DNA from: Pseudobutyrivibrio sp.
Lineage (GTDB): Bacteria; Bacillota_A; Clostridia; Lachnospirales; Lachnospiraceae
DNA: 9,814 nucleotides
Assembly: GCA_024691465.1 (NCBI GenBank)
Contig: JAILNO010000052.1
Location: forward strand, 1-9,814
Direction: 5' to 3'
Position numbers and translations under genes: made by a program. The notes beneath the pieces are model-generated. The model saw only the letters and a program-made list of their open reading frames with translations. It made no database searches and was not told the DNA's origin. Positions 1 to 8,004 of this stretch are shown here, in pieces; within the stretch, counting starts at the first letter, position 1, and every line of letters begins with the position of its first letter.

Positions 1-1
1 T

Positions 2-1330
2 ATGGCAACATCAATGGTTGCTTGTGGTGGCTCAGATGCATCAACAGATTCAGCAGCTACAGATGGTGCTGCAACAACAGAGGATGGTGCTCCAGCAGCA
101 GATGTACAGTCTGATGATGAGAACACACTTACAGTATATGCTTGGGATGAGAATTTCAATATTCCAGCACTTCAGGCAGCTGAGAAGGATTATCAGGAGG
201 TTAACCCAGATTTTCATCTTGAAATTATCACACAGTCTCAGTCATCAGATGTAGAGAATGCAGTAACACTTGCAGCAGAAGCTGGTGATTACAGTACATT
301 ACCAGATATCGTACTTTTCCAGGATCATTATTTCCAGCAGTACGTAACAAACTATCCAGATGCTTGGCAGTCAGCTGACGATGCAGATTGTAACTGGGAT
401 GGACTTGGAGCAGAAAAGCTTTCATATTCAACAGTTAATGGCACACATTATGGTTTCCCTGTAGATGCAGGTACAGCAATCTTCGCTTACAGAACAGACC
501 TTCTTGAGGCAGCTGGTTACACAATGGATGATGTAACAGGCATTACTTGGGAACAGTTCGATCAGATTGGTAAAGATGTTTACGATGCAACAGGAAAATA
601 CCTCCTTTGCATGGATGGTGATGGAAACGACTTATTCTACATGATGCTTCAGGAAGAAGGAGTTTCACAGTTTAAGGATGGCGAGCCATATATCACAGAA
701 AATGAGACATTAGTTCAGGTATTCGAAACACTTGTAACACTTGCTCAGGATAATGTTCTTTATCTTGCAAATGATTGGTCTGATTACACAGATCAGGCAA
801 TCCAGGGCGATATGGTAGCTGGTGTATTCAATGGTAACTGGATCATTCCTACAATCGAGCAGGTTGCAGACAACTCAGGAAAGTGGGAAATTACATCGGC
901 TCCAACACTTACAGGTGCTGAAGGTTATGCTTCAAACGGTGGATCTTCACTTTACATTACAGCAAACTGCACAAAGGCAGATCTTGCTAAAGATTTCTTA
1001 GCTTACACATTTGGTGGTCGTTCAGCAGAAGATGGACAGTCAATCACATATGATGAGGCACTTACAAACGGTGGTGTTATCGGTACATGTGCAGCAGCTG
1101 CAGAGTCAGATGTATACCAGCAGGGTGTTGCATACTTCAATGATCAGGCAATTTATGCTGATATCGTTGCTTACACACAGAACGTACCAACAGTAGAGCA
1201 GTCAGATTATCACTATCAGTGCAGAACAGCTCTTGCAACAGCACTTATCAATGTTCTTCAGAACGGATATACAACAGATCAGGCTCTTGAGGAAGCTGAG
1301 ACAAACTTAAGATTTGAAATGGGTCTTTAA
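2..1330 (+). CDS. Sugar ABC transporter substrate-binding lipoprotein, 5' truncated
   Basis: Extracellular solute-binding protein of a CUT1-type carbohydrate ABC importer (MsmE/UgpB-like, family 1). The first visible residues, TSMVACGG, look like the end of a lipoprotein signal peptide, with lipidated Cys at visible residue 8. The Met at base 2 is therefore inside the signal peptide and the true start lies before the window. A Ser/Thr/Ala/Asp-rich linker (about residues 10-40) follows, then the mature fold beginning NTLTVYAWDENF, where the Tyr-Ala-Trp segment is typical of the first strand in this family. The 442 visible residues suit a family of about 430-470. Two permease genes follow on the same strand, after a hairpin terminator that probably keeps binding-protein expression higher than permease expression. 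The ligand is inferred to be lactose or a galacto-oligosaccharide only because lacZ and galK lie downstream. The family is secure; the ligand is not. Confidence 0.9.
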   Translation: MATSMVACGGSDASTDSAATDGAATTEDGAPAADVQSDDENTLTVYAWDENFNIPALQAAEKDYQEVNPDFHLEIITQSQSSDVENAVTLAAEAGDYSTLPDIVLFQDHYFQQYVTNYPDAWQSADDADCNWDGLGAEKLSYSTVNGTHYGFPVDAGTAIFAYRTDLLEAAGYTMDDVTGITWEQFDQIGKDVYDATGKYLLCMDGDGNDLFYMMLQEEGVSQFKDGEPYITENETLVQVFETLVTLAQDNVLYLANDWSDYTDQAIQGDMVAGVFNGNWIIPTIEQVADNSGKWEITSAPTLTGAEGYASNGGSSLYITANCTKADLAKDFLAYTFGGRSAEDGQSITYDEALTNGGVIGTCAAAAESDVYQQGVAYFNDQAIYADIVAYTQNVPTVEQSDYHYQCRTALATALINVLQNGYTTDQALEEAETNLRFEMGL

Positions 1331-1354
1331 TCCTCAATAATAATTTGTTTACAT

Positions 1355-1383
1355 GGGAAGTGGTTCGCCCACTTCCCTTTTTT
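1355..1383 (+). terminator. Intra-operon intrinsic terminator or attenuator after the binding protein
   Basis: A perfect 9-bp stem, GGGAAGTGG (1355-1363) with CCACTTCCC (1369-1377), closes a TTCGC loop and is followed by six T (1378-1383). It lies between the binding-protein stop (1330) and the permease start (1403), with no evident promoter after it. It therefore most likely acts as a partial terminator and 3' stabiliser, lowering permease mRNA relative to the binding protein. Confidence 0.85.
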
Positions 1384-1402
1384 AAAGAAAGGGGATGCCA
1401 AA

Positions 1403-2305
1403 GTGGAGAAGAAAAGACGAGGAATGACACTTGCTAATAAGCAATTGGCAGCCGGCTGGTTATTCCTTACACCAGCAACTATACTCATTTTTATAATTAG
1501 CTTTTATCCAATTATTCAGGCTTTAATAACATCATTTAAAACAGGAAAGGGTGTAAACATAGCGTTTGCAAACCCATTAACTTATAACTATTCTCGAATG
1601 CTACAGGATGTAATTTTCAAAACTTCCATGAAAAATACATTCCTTTATTTAATAATTGAAGTTCCTGTTATGTTAGTGTTAGCAATACTTTTAGCACAAT
1701 TACTTAATAACAAGGATCTTAAATTCAAGGGCTTATTTAGAACATGTATCTTCTTACCATGTGCTACATCCCTTGTATCATATTCATTAATTTTTAAATC
1801 AATGTTTGCAACACAGGGTCTTATGAATTCAATCCTTATGAAGTTAGGATTGATTTCAGAAAATATTAATTTCCTTGGTACAGCAAGCACTGCAAGAGCC
1901 ATCATCATAATTGCACTTATATGGAGATGGACAGGATACAACATGGTATTTTATCTTGCAGGTTTACAGAACATTGAATATTCAGTTTACGAGGCTGCAA
2001 AAATTGATGGTGCAAATGGTTGGAAGACATTCTGGTATATAACAGTTCCATTGTTAAAGCCAACAATCGTTATGACAGCAATTATGTCAATTAACGGTAC
2101 ATTACAGCTCTTTGATGAGTCAGTAAACTTAACAAGTGGTGGTCCTGCAAACCAGACTATTACAATGTCACATTACATTTACAACCAGGCATTTGGTCAG
2201 GGTGTTGGTAACTTTGGATACACATCTGCTATGTCATTTGTAGTATTTATAATGGTTGCAATACTTGCATTTATCAATCTGAAAGTAGGTGATACACGTG
2301 ACTAA
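1403..2305 (+). CDS. Sugar ABC transporter permease 1 (MsmF/UgpA-like)
   Basis: First integral-membrane subunit of the CUT1 importer. The 300-residue protein has about six hydrophobic helices, the first at about residues 18-45. The cytoplasmic EAA loop that docks on the ATPase is at about 197-220 (YEAAKIDGANGWKTFWYITVP). The C-terminal part contains LTSGGPANQT, common in the MalF/UgpA-type partner. The start is GTG at 1403: AGAAAGGGG (1386-1394) sits 8 nt upstream. A nearer ATG at 1395 is out of frame, and an in-frame ATG at 1424 is too far from the SD. The gene ends 8 nt inside the next permease gene if that starts at 2298, suggesting translational coupling. Its codons are more AT-rich (many TTA and ATA) than those of the binding protein, as expected for lower expression. 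The substrate is not readable from the sequence. Confidence 0.93.
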   Translation: MEKKRRGMTLANKQLAAGWLFLTPATILIFIISFYPIIQALITSFKTGKGVNIAFANPLTYNYSRMLQDVIFKTSMKNTFLYLIIEVPVMLVLAILLAQLLNNKDLKFKGLFRTCIFLPCATSLVSYSLIFKSMFATQGLMNSILMKLGLISENINFLGTASTARAIIIIALIWRWTGYNMVFYLAGLQNIEYSVYEAAKIDGANGWKTFWYITVPLLKPTIVMTAIMSINGTLQLFDESVNLTSGGPANQTITMSHYIYNQAFGQGVGNFGYTSAMSFVVFIMVAILAFINLKVGDTRD

Positions 2306-3134
2306 GAAGAGAAATAGATCAATGGTACAGCGTAGGCTTATTCCTACATATATATTCTTAATTATTTGTTCCTTTATATCAGTGTTCCCTCTATATTGGA
2401 TGATTGCAGCAGCAACCAATTCATCCCTTGAGGTGGCTAGAGGTTCAATCGCTTTTGGTAATCAGCTAGCAGTTAATTTCAGGAACCTTACCAATGCAGT
2501 TCAGGGTACACTGTGGAGCAGTATGGGTAATTCATTCCTGTATTCAATTGTACAGACTATATTTACATTATTTGTATGTTCTATAGCTGGATATGGTTTC
2601 GAGTTATATCACGACAAGGGCAAGGATAGATTGTTCGGTATCCTACTTCTTGCAATGATGGTTCCAGCTGTTGCTACAATGGTTCCTTTATATGGACTCG
2701 TATCTAAGGCTAAGTTACTCAATACTGTATGGGCATTCATTCTTCCTGGTATCTCGACACCATTTATGATTATGATGTTCAGACAGAACTCTCGTAACTT
2801 TCCACCAGATATTATGGAAGCTGCCCGTATCGATGGACTACCTGAATGGAAGATCTTCTTCAAGATGTATGTGCCTATTCAGAAATCAATCTATGCAGCA
2901 GCCGCTGTTATTACCTTCATGAACGCATGGAACGCTTACATGTGGCCAAAGGTAGTTATGAGCGACAATAGAGCCCAGACCATGCCTATGTTCATCGCTA
3001 ATATCTCTAGTGGATACACTGTAGATTACGGTATGACCATGCTTGGCGTATTATTCTGTTCATTACCTACGATGATTGTATTCTTCGTACTTCAGAAGCA
3101 GTTTGCAGAGGGTATTACAGGATCAGTCAAATAA
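2298..3134 (+). CDS. Sugar ABC transporter permease 2 (MsmG/UgpE-like)
   Basis: Second membrane subunit of the CUT1 importer, pairing with the upstream permease. It has about six helices, beginning with an N-terminal one at about residues 14-38. The EAA loop EAARIDGLPEWKIFFKMYVPI (about 174-195) contacts the ATPase. A conserved NAWNAYMWP segment and a C-terminal KQFAEGITGSVK-type end are both typical of MalG/UgpE-family permeases. Two in-frame GTG starts are possible, at 2289 and 2298. I prefer 2298 because AGGTGA (2287-2292) lies about 6 nt before it; the 2289 codon would overlap this SD. The 8-nt overlap with permease 1 supports coupled translation. No ATPase gene follows; lacZ does, 23 nt downstream, so import and hydrolysis are probably cotranscribed. 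Confidence 0.92.
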   Translation: MTKKRNRSMVQRRLIPTYIFLIICSFISVFPLYWMIAAATNSSLEVARGSIAFGNQLAVNFRNLTNAVQGTLWSSMGNSFLYSIVQTIFTLFVCSIAGYGFELYHDKGKDRLFGILLLAMMVPAVATMVPLYGLVSKAKLLNTVWAFILPGISTPFMIMMFRQNSRNFPPDIMEAARIDGLPEWKIFFKMYVPIQKSIYAAAAVITFMNAWNAYMWPKVVMSDNRAQTMPMFIANISSGYTVDYGMTMLGVLFCSLPTMIVFFVLQKQFAEGITGSVK

Positions 3135-3157
3135 TTCTAAACAAAGGGGATTGATAT

Positions 3158-6100
3158 ATGTCTGAATTTAATTACGAAATTGTAAAAGACCCGAGTATTT
3201 TTCAGCAGAACAGATTGCCAGCTCATTCTGATCATGAGTATTATCACAATGAGAGTTTCGTATATGGCGACAAATCAAGCTTCAAATATTCATTAAATGG
3301 CACATGGAAGTTCGAGTATGCTAAGACTTACGAGAGCTGTGATAAGTCATTTTATGAAGATGATAGAGATTGTAGAGGTTGGGACGATATCAAAGTCCCA
3401 GCCCATATTCAGACTGAAGGTTACGACAAAATCATGTACGTGAATACCCAGTATCCATGGGACGGACATGAAGATATAGAACCAGGAGAGATTCCTACAC
3501 TGGAGAATCCAGTGGGAAATTACGTTAAGTATTTCACCGTGCCTGAAATCATGAAGGATAGTAAAGTATTCATCTCTTTTCAGGGTGTAGAGAGTGGATT
3601 CGCCCTGTGGCTAAATGGTCATTACGTAGGTTATAGCGAGGATTCCTTCACTCCATCAGAGTTCGATCTGACTGAATTCATTAGACCAGGAGAAAATAAA
3701 CTAGCAGTCCAGGTGTTCAAGTGGACAGCAGGCAGCTGGTGTGAGGATCAGGATTTCTTCAGATTCTCAGGAATATTCAGGGAAGTGTACCTGTACACTA
3801 TTCCAGCCACACATATCAGAGACCTTAGGATACAGACATTCTTAGATGACGACTATAAGGATGCCACTCTGGTAATTGATATGGATGTGGTGGGGGCTGG
3901 CCAGGTGCAGATGACCCTATCTGATGAGGATGCTGACATAATTAATAAGATGGCTCTCGTAGAGGGTCTCAATCATATGGAAGTCCATGTGAGAGAGCCT
4001 AAGCTATGGAGTGCTGAGCATCCGTTCCTGTTTGACCTGAAACTCAATGTGTTCGGCGAGACTGGACGCCTTACTGAAGTTATTAGAGAGAAGGTAGGCT
4101 TCAGACGATTTGAGATGAAGGATAATATGATGCACATCAATGGTAAGCGCATCGTATTCAAGGGTGTGAACCGTCACGAATTCTCATCGGCAACTGGTAG
4201 AGTGCTTTCAGAGGAGGATATTCTCAAGGATATCATCACCATCAAGAAGAACAATATCAATGCGATACGTACCAGTCATTATCCTAACCAGACATTTTTC
4301 TATCGTATATGCGATATAATTGGAATATATGTAATTGATGAGACTAATTTAGAGACCCACGGTACATGGCAGACCCCTATCCAGATCCTTAAGATTAAGG
4401 ATGAAAGTTACGCAGTACCTGGTGATAGAAAAGAGTACGCAGAGAATGTAGTAGACAGAGCCAAAAGCATGTTTGAAAGGGATAAGAACCATCCTAGTAT
4501 ACTAATCTGGTCCCTTGGTAATGAGAGCTTCGGAGGAAGCAATCTAAGAAGAATGCAGGACAAGTTCCATGAGTGGGACAGCACCCGTCTGGTTCATTAT
4601 GAGGGCGTATTCAACGATAGACGAGTGGATCTATCAGACATGGAATCCACTATGTACGCTAAAGTCAAGGATATTAAGGCTTGGCTTGCAGACCATAGAC
4701 AGAAGCCTTATATCAATTGTGAATATATGCATGCCATGGGTAATAGTTGTGGCGCCATGAGCAAGTACACTGAGCTGGCTTATGAGGAACCACTTTTCCA
4801 GGGAGGCTTTATCTGGGATTATATTGACCAGGCCATCACTAAGAAGGACTGTAATGGAGTGGAATTCGAAGGCTATGGCGGAGATTTCGACGACAGACCT
4901 AATGATGGTAGCTTCTCGGGAGATGGCATTTGTTACAGCAAGGACAGAGATCCTAGCCCTAAGATGCAAGAGGTTAAGTACGATTATCAGAATATCAAGA
5001 TAACCTTTGACAACGGCAAGGCAATTATAGAGAATCGTAACCTTTTTACCAACACTGATGAATATACAGCAGTTCTTATGGTTGAGAAGCTGGGAGAGAT
5101 TGTGGCTGAGGAAGAGCTTACAATCAGCTGCCCACCACTTGAGACTATCGAGTATGGAATCAATCTGGATTTCCCTAAGGATGGCGAGTATGTGGTAACC
5201 CTTTCCTTCGTACTGGCTTCGGACACACCTTGGGCCGAGAAAGGATACGAAGTAGCCTACGGTCAGACGACCATAGGAAGATTCAGTGTGGACAAAGGCC
5301 CTGCTAATAAGCTTACAGTGACCCAGGGATTCCATAATTTAGGAGTACGCGGTGATGACTTCGAAGTATTGTTCGTAGGTCAAAAGGGACTTAGCTCATA
5401 TAAGTATAAGGGCAAGGAACTTCTAAAGAGATTTGTAATGCCTAATTTCTGGAGACCTATGACAGAGAATGATCTGGCTAATCAGCTGCCTTTCAGGGCT
5501 GGTCAGTGGAAGCTTGCCAGCAAGTATATTTCGACTGGTATTATGGATGCAGGTGTTAATGAAATACCTAAGGTACAAGCCAGTGAGGATCAGGTAAAAG
5601 TTACTTTTACCTATCATCTAGCTACCAAGCCTGCAGGTACATGTGAGGTGGAATACACGGTGCACGGCGATGGATTGGTAGATTGTGTGCTGAGACTGCC
5701 TGCATCAGCTGATATAGGTGAGCTGCCAGAGTTATCTATGGCATTTACATTAGATGCATCACTTTATAACATAGAGTGGTACGGTAGAGGCCCAGAGGAG
5801 ACCTATCCAGATAGAAACCATGCTAAGTTAGGTGTGTTTGATAACAAGGTATCTGACAATATGGCTAAGTACCTGGTGCCACAGGAATGCGGCAACCATA
5901 TGGACGTAAGATATGCTAGACTGACAGATGATAGAGGGGATGGCATCTTATTTATAACAGAGAATAACAGTGTATCGGCACTGCCTTACACAGTTCATGA
6001 GATAGATGAGGCAATGCATCCTACAGAGTTACCACCTGTGCATTTCACACATGTGAGAGTTGGACAGCAGATGGGTGTTGCAGGAGATGACACATGGGGA

Positions 6101-6175
6101 GCCAAGACCCATCCAGAATTCATGCTTAACAATAGCAGTGATATGGCTATTTCCTTTAGCTTTAGGGGTATTTAA
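3158..6175 (+). CDS. lacZ: Beta-galactosidase, GH2, long LacZ type
   Basis: Hydrolyses terminal beta-D-galactosides such as lactose to galactose plus glucose. At 1005 residues it is close to E. coli LacZ (1023) and full length. Visible in order: the jelly-roll sugar-binding domain with QGVESGFALWLNGHYVGYSE (about 142-161) and DQDFFRFSGIFREV (197-210); the TIM-barrel entry FKGVNRHEFSS (334-344); the acid/base Glu456 in WSLGNES; the nucleophile Glu522 in INCEYMHAMGN; and the C-terminal small-chain domain with WYGRGPEETYPDRN. Both catalytic glutamates are present, so it should be active. There is no signal peptide or anchor, so it acts in the cytoplasm on imported substrate. AAAGGGGA (3143-3150) lies 7 nt before ATG 3158. 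It directly follows the permeases and ends at its own terminator. Activity on other beta-galactosides rather than lactose cannot be excluded. Confidence 0.96.
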   Translation: MSEFNYEIVKDPSIFQQNRLPAHSDHEYYHNESFVYGDKSSFKYSLNGTWKFEYAKTYESCDKSFYEDDRDCRGWDDIKVPAHIQTEGYDKIMYVNTQYPWDGHEDIEPGEIPTLENPVGNYVKYFTVPEIMKDSKVFISFQGVESGFALWLNGHYVGYSEDSFTPSEFDLTEFIRPGENKLAVQVFKWTAGSWCEDQDFFRFSGIFREVYLYTIPATHIRDLRIQTFLDDDYKDATLVIDMDVVGAGQVQMTLSDEDADIINKMALVEGLNHMEVHVREPKLWSAEHPFLFDLKLNVFGETGRLTEVIREKVGFRRFEMKDNMMHINGKRIVFKGVNRHEFSSATGRVLSEEDILKDIITIKKNNINAIRTSHYPNQTFFYRICDIIGIYVIDETNLETHGTWQTPIQILKIKDESYAVPGDRKEYAENVVDRAKSMFERDKNHPSILIWSLGNESFGGSNLRRMQDKFHEWDSTRLVHYEGVFNDRRVDLSDMESTMYAKVKDIKAWLADHRQKPYINCEYMHAMGNSCGAMSKYTELAYEEPLFQGGFIWDYIDQAITKKDCNGVEFEGYGGDFDDRPNDGSFSGDGICYSKDRDPSPKMQEVKYDYQNIKITFDNGKAIIENRNLFTNTDEYTAVLMVEKLGEIVAEEELTISCPPLETIEYGINLDFPKDGEYVVTLSFVLASDTPWAEKGYEVAYGQTTIGRFSVDKGPANKLTVTQGFHNLGVRGDDFEVLFVGQKGLSSYKYKGKELLKRFVMPNFWRPMTENDLANQLPFRAGQWKLASKYISTGIMDAGVNEIPKVQASEDQVKVTFTYHLATKPAGTCEVEYTVHGDGLVDCVLRLPASADIGELPELSMAFTLDASLYNIEWYGRGPEETYPDRNHAKLGVFDNKVSDNMAKYLVPQECGNHMDVRYARLTDDRGDGILFITENNSVSALPYTVHEIDEAMHPTELPPVHFTHVRVGQQMGVAGDDTWGAKTHPEFMLNNSSDMAISFSFRGI

Positions 6176-6188
6176 GGCTATAGGATTA

Positions 6189-6197
6189 TGTTATAAT
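6189..6197 (+). promoter_or_regulatory. Candidate extended -10 promoter for the galK unit
   Basis: TGTTATAAT is an exact extended -10 element (TGN plus TATAAT, 6189-6197) just after the lacZ stop. No good -35 is seen: the 17-bp position gives TATTTA, weak but tolerable with an extended -10. Transcription would start near 6204-6206, inside the 5' arm of the lacZ terminator. This is the only promoter-like site between lacZ and the membrane-protein/galK pair. It could be chance in AT-rich DNA. Confidence 0.45.
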
Positions 6198-6199
6198 TA

Positions 6200-6233
6200 A
6201 TGTCGGCTGCAAGCTATGTAGCCGGCATTTTTT
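6200..6233 (+). terminator. Intrinsic terminator of the importer-lacZ unit
   Basis: ATGTCGGCT (6200-6208) pairs with AGCCGGCAT (6220-6228), with one G-U wobble. An inner GCA/TGT continues the stem around an AGCTA loop. A run of six T (6228-6233) follows. It lies 25 nt after the lacZ stop and points in the direction of lacZ transcription. Confidence 0.88.
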
Positions 6234-6266
6234 GAAGTATTTTTGCTAGAAAGGCAGGGTGGATTT

Positions 6267-6785
6267 ATGTTTGAATCAAATGACACATTTGTAGAGGATG
6301 CGGTTAAGTCTATCGAGACAGGAGAAGATAAAGCGAAGCGCTTAGGATGCATTGCAATTTGCATAATTTTGCTATGTTGCGTTGTTATGGGTGTTTATAC
6401 AATTATTTCAGCTGTTTTGCTTATTATTTTTGGCATACTAACAATTATCATATTAGGTAATAAGAATATCGAGTACGAATACGACTACACTAATGGTAGC
6501 CTTGAGATAGCCAAGATTATTGATAACGCTAAGCGCAAGTCAGTAGTTTCAATCGAATCATCTGAGGTGAAGCTTGTGGCAGCACTTGGCACTAACGAAT
6601 CACTTAAGTATGATCATGTGAAGCTTAAGACTTATGATTGTTCAGCACATAATTCTGAGCTCAAAGATTACATCTTAGTGGCTCATAACGAGGCAAAAGG
6701 ATACGATTTCAAAGTAATATTCACTCCTTCTGAGAAGTTGCTTAATGCAATGAAGAAATATAATAAACAAGATATATATATCTAA
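6267..6785 (+). CDS. Small membrane protein with two predicted helices, function unknown
   Basis: I do not recognise a characterised function. The 172-residue protein has a soluble acidic N-terminus (NDTFVEDAVKSIETGED), then a hydrophobic stretch at about residues 20-56 long enough for two tightly spaced helices. A cytoplasm-type mixed domain follows, with KRKSVVSIESSEVKLVA and a YDFKVIFTPSEKLLNAMKKY ending. It recalls, from memory only, an uncharacterised two-helix DUF family common in Lachnospiraceae (possibly DUF6106). ATG 6267 is preferred over the in-frame TTG at 6243: AGGGTGG (6256-6262) precedes the ATG, while the TTG has no SD and follows the terminator directly. galK begins 12 nt after its stop, so the two are almost surely cotranscribed. 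That position may reflect simple housekeeping co-location rather than a role in galactose use. Confidence 0.8.
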   Translation: MFESNDTFVEDAVKSIETGEDKAKRLGCIAICIILLCCVVMGVYTIISAVLLIIFGILTIIILGNKNIEYEYDYTNGSLEIAKIIDNAKRKSVVSIESSEVKLVAALGTNESLKYDHVKLKTYDCSAHNSELKDYILVAHNEAKGYDFKVIFTPSEKLLNAMKKYNKQDIYI

Positions 6786-6797
6786 AGAGGGTTAACT

Positions 6798-7967
6798 ATG
6801 AATGAGAGAGAACTAAAAGTATTATTTGAAGAGAAATTCGGCCAGGGCGGGGATATCCGTACTTATTTTGCACCAGGTCGAGTTAATCTTATAGGTGAGC
6901 ACACAGATTATAATGGAGGCCATGTATTTCCATGTGCCCTTACAATAGGTACTTTTGCAGTGGCTAGGAAGAGAGATGATAGAGTAATTAAGCTCTATTC
7001 TGCAAATATTGATAGTGTAGGAATCATTGAGAGTAGTTTAGATGATCTTACCAACAAGGAAGCATATCACTGGGCTAACTATCCACTTGGAGTAGTATGG
7101 GCTATGTTTGAGAAGGGCTCTGAAATTAAATCAGGATTTGAGATGTGTGTTTGGGGCAATATTCCTAATGGTTCTGGACTATCATCATCAGCGTCACTTG
7201 AGGTGCTTACAGGTACAGTTCTCACTGATTTGTTCGGTTTAGATAAGTCTATGACAGAGCTGGCACTCATTGGACAGTACTCTGAGAACAATTTCAATGG
7301 TTGTAATTGCGGTATAATGGACCAATTTGCGGTCGCAATGGGACAAAAGGACCACGCCATTTTCCTTGACTGTGCAGATTTATCCTACAAATATGCATCA
7401 GTTAAGTTGCCTAATGCTAAGATTGTAATTACCAATTCCAAGGTTAAGCATTCGCTTGTAGATAGTGCTTACAATGATAGACGCAATGAGAGCGCTCAGG
7501 CTCTTGCAGATCTGCAGACAGTATGCGGAATCCAGACACTTGGTGATCTTACAGATGAGGAATTCGAGAAGTACGGAAGTGCTATAAAGGATGAGATATG
7601 CTATAGGAGAGCTAAGCATGCAGTAGCTGAGAATCAGCGTACTATTAAGGCTGTAGAGGCTCTTAATAATAACGATATCGAGACATTTGGTAAGCTTATG
7701 AATGCCAGCCACATATCCCTTCGTGATGATTATGAGGTATCCTGTGAAGAGGTAGATTTCCTGGTTGAGACAGAGTGGAGCGTACCTGGAGTCATCGGTG
7801 CACGTATTACAGGTGGCGGCTTCGGTGGATGTACTGTAGCAATCGTTAAGAATGAAGCAGTTGATAACTTTAAAGAGGTTGTTGGCAAGGCTTACAAAGA
7901 TAAATACGATTTAGATGCTGAGTTCTATGTAGTAGATATAGGCGACGGCGCTAAGAGAATAGCATAA
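6798..7967 (+). CDS. galK: Galactokinase
   Basis: Phosphorylates alpha-D-galactose to galactose 1-phosphate with ATP, the first committed step of the Leloir pathway, in the cytoplasm. The 389 residues match the GHMP-kinase GalK family (about 380-390). All three signatures are intact: GRVNLIGEHTDYNGG (27-41), the sugar-binding galactokinase signature; PNGSGLSSSAS (123-133), the phosphate-binding GHMP motif; and GARITGGGFGG (334-344), the C-terminal glycine-rich motif. The catalytic Asp is D175 in CGIMDQF, with Arg28 in the first motif as its expected partner. AAAGAGG sits a few nt before ATG 6798. It follows the small membrane protein closely and is downstream of lacZ, so it would take the galactose LacZ releases. 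galT and galE are absent from the window and must be elsewhere. A hairpin terminator ends the unit. Confidence 0.97.
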   Translation: MNERELKVLFEEKFGQGGDIRTYFAPGRVNLIGEHTDYNGGHVFPCALTIGTFAVARKRDDRVIKLYSANIDSVGIIESSLDDLTNKEAYHWANYPLGVVWAMFEKGSEIKSGFEMCVWGNIPNGSGLSSSASLEVLTGTVLTDLFGLDKSMTELALIGQYSENNFNGCNCGIMDQFAVAMGQKDHAIFLDCADLSYKYASVKLPNAKIVITNSKVKHSLVDSAYNDRRNESAQALADLQTVCGIQTLGDLTDEEFEKYGSAIKDEICYRRAKHAVAENQRTIKAVEALNNNDIETFGKLMNASHISLRDDYEVSCEEVDFLVETEWSVPGVIGARITGGGFGGCTVAIVKNEAVDNFKEVVGKAYKDKYDLDAEFYVVDIGDGAKRIA

Positions 7968-7977
7968 GACATTAATA

Positions 7978-8004
7978 AAGAGCCACCATTATTTGGTGGC
8001 TCTT
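7978..8004. terminator. Bidirectional terminator between galK and the convergent regulator
   Basis: A perfect 10-bp stem, AAGAGCCACC (7978-7987) with GGTGGCTCTT (7995-8004), encloses a 7-nt loop. The T-runs are short on both sides (TTATGTAATT on plus, TTTATTAATG on minus), so termination may rely mainly on stem strength. The minus-strand gene ends inside it: its stop is at 7989-7991 in the loop, and one stem arm encodes its last residues. Confidence 0.85.

Noticed and set aside
1395..1397. ATG just before the first permease as its start
   Set aside because: It is out of frame with the permease; GTG 1403 is in frame with suitable SD spacing.
1645..1944. Minus-strand 99-codon frame inside permease 1
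   Set aside because: It is antisense to a well-supported permease, with no SD or recognisable domain.
2289..2291. GTG 2289 as the start of permease 2
   Set aside because: It overlaps the AGGTGA element that is well placed for GTG 2298.
4634..5335. Long minus-strand reading frame (233 codons) inside lacZ
   Set aside because: It lies wholly antisense to a full-length LacZ with intact catalytic motifs, and its translation shows no recognisable domain.
6243..6266. TTG 6243 as the start of the small membrane protein
   Set aside because: There is no SD before it and it follows the terminator T-run closely; ATG 6267 has AGGGTGG upstream.
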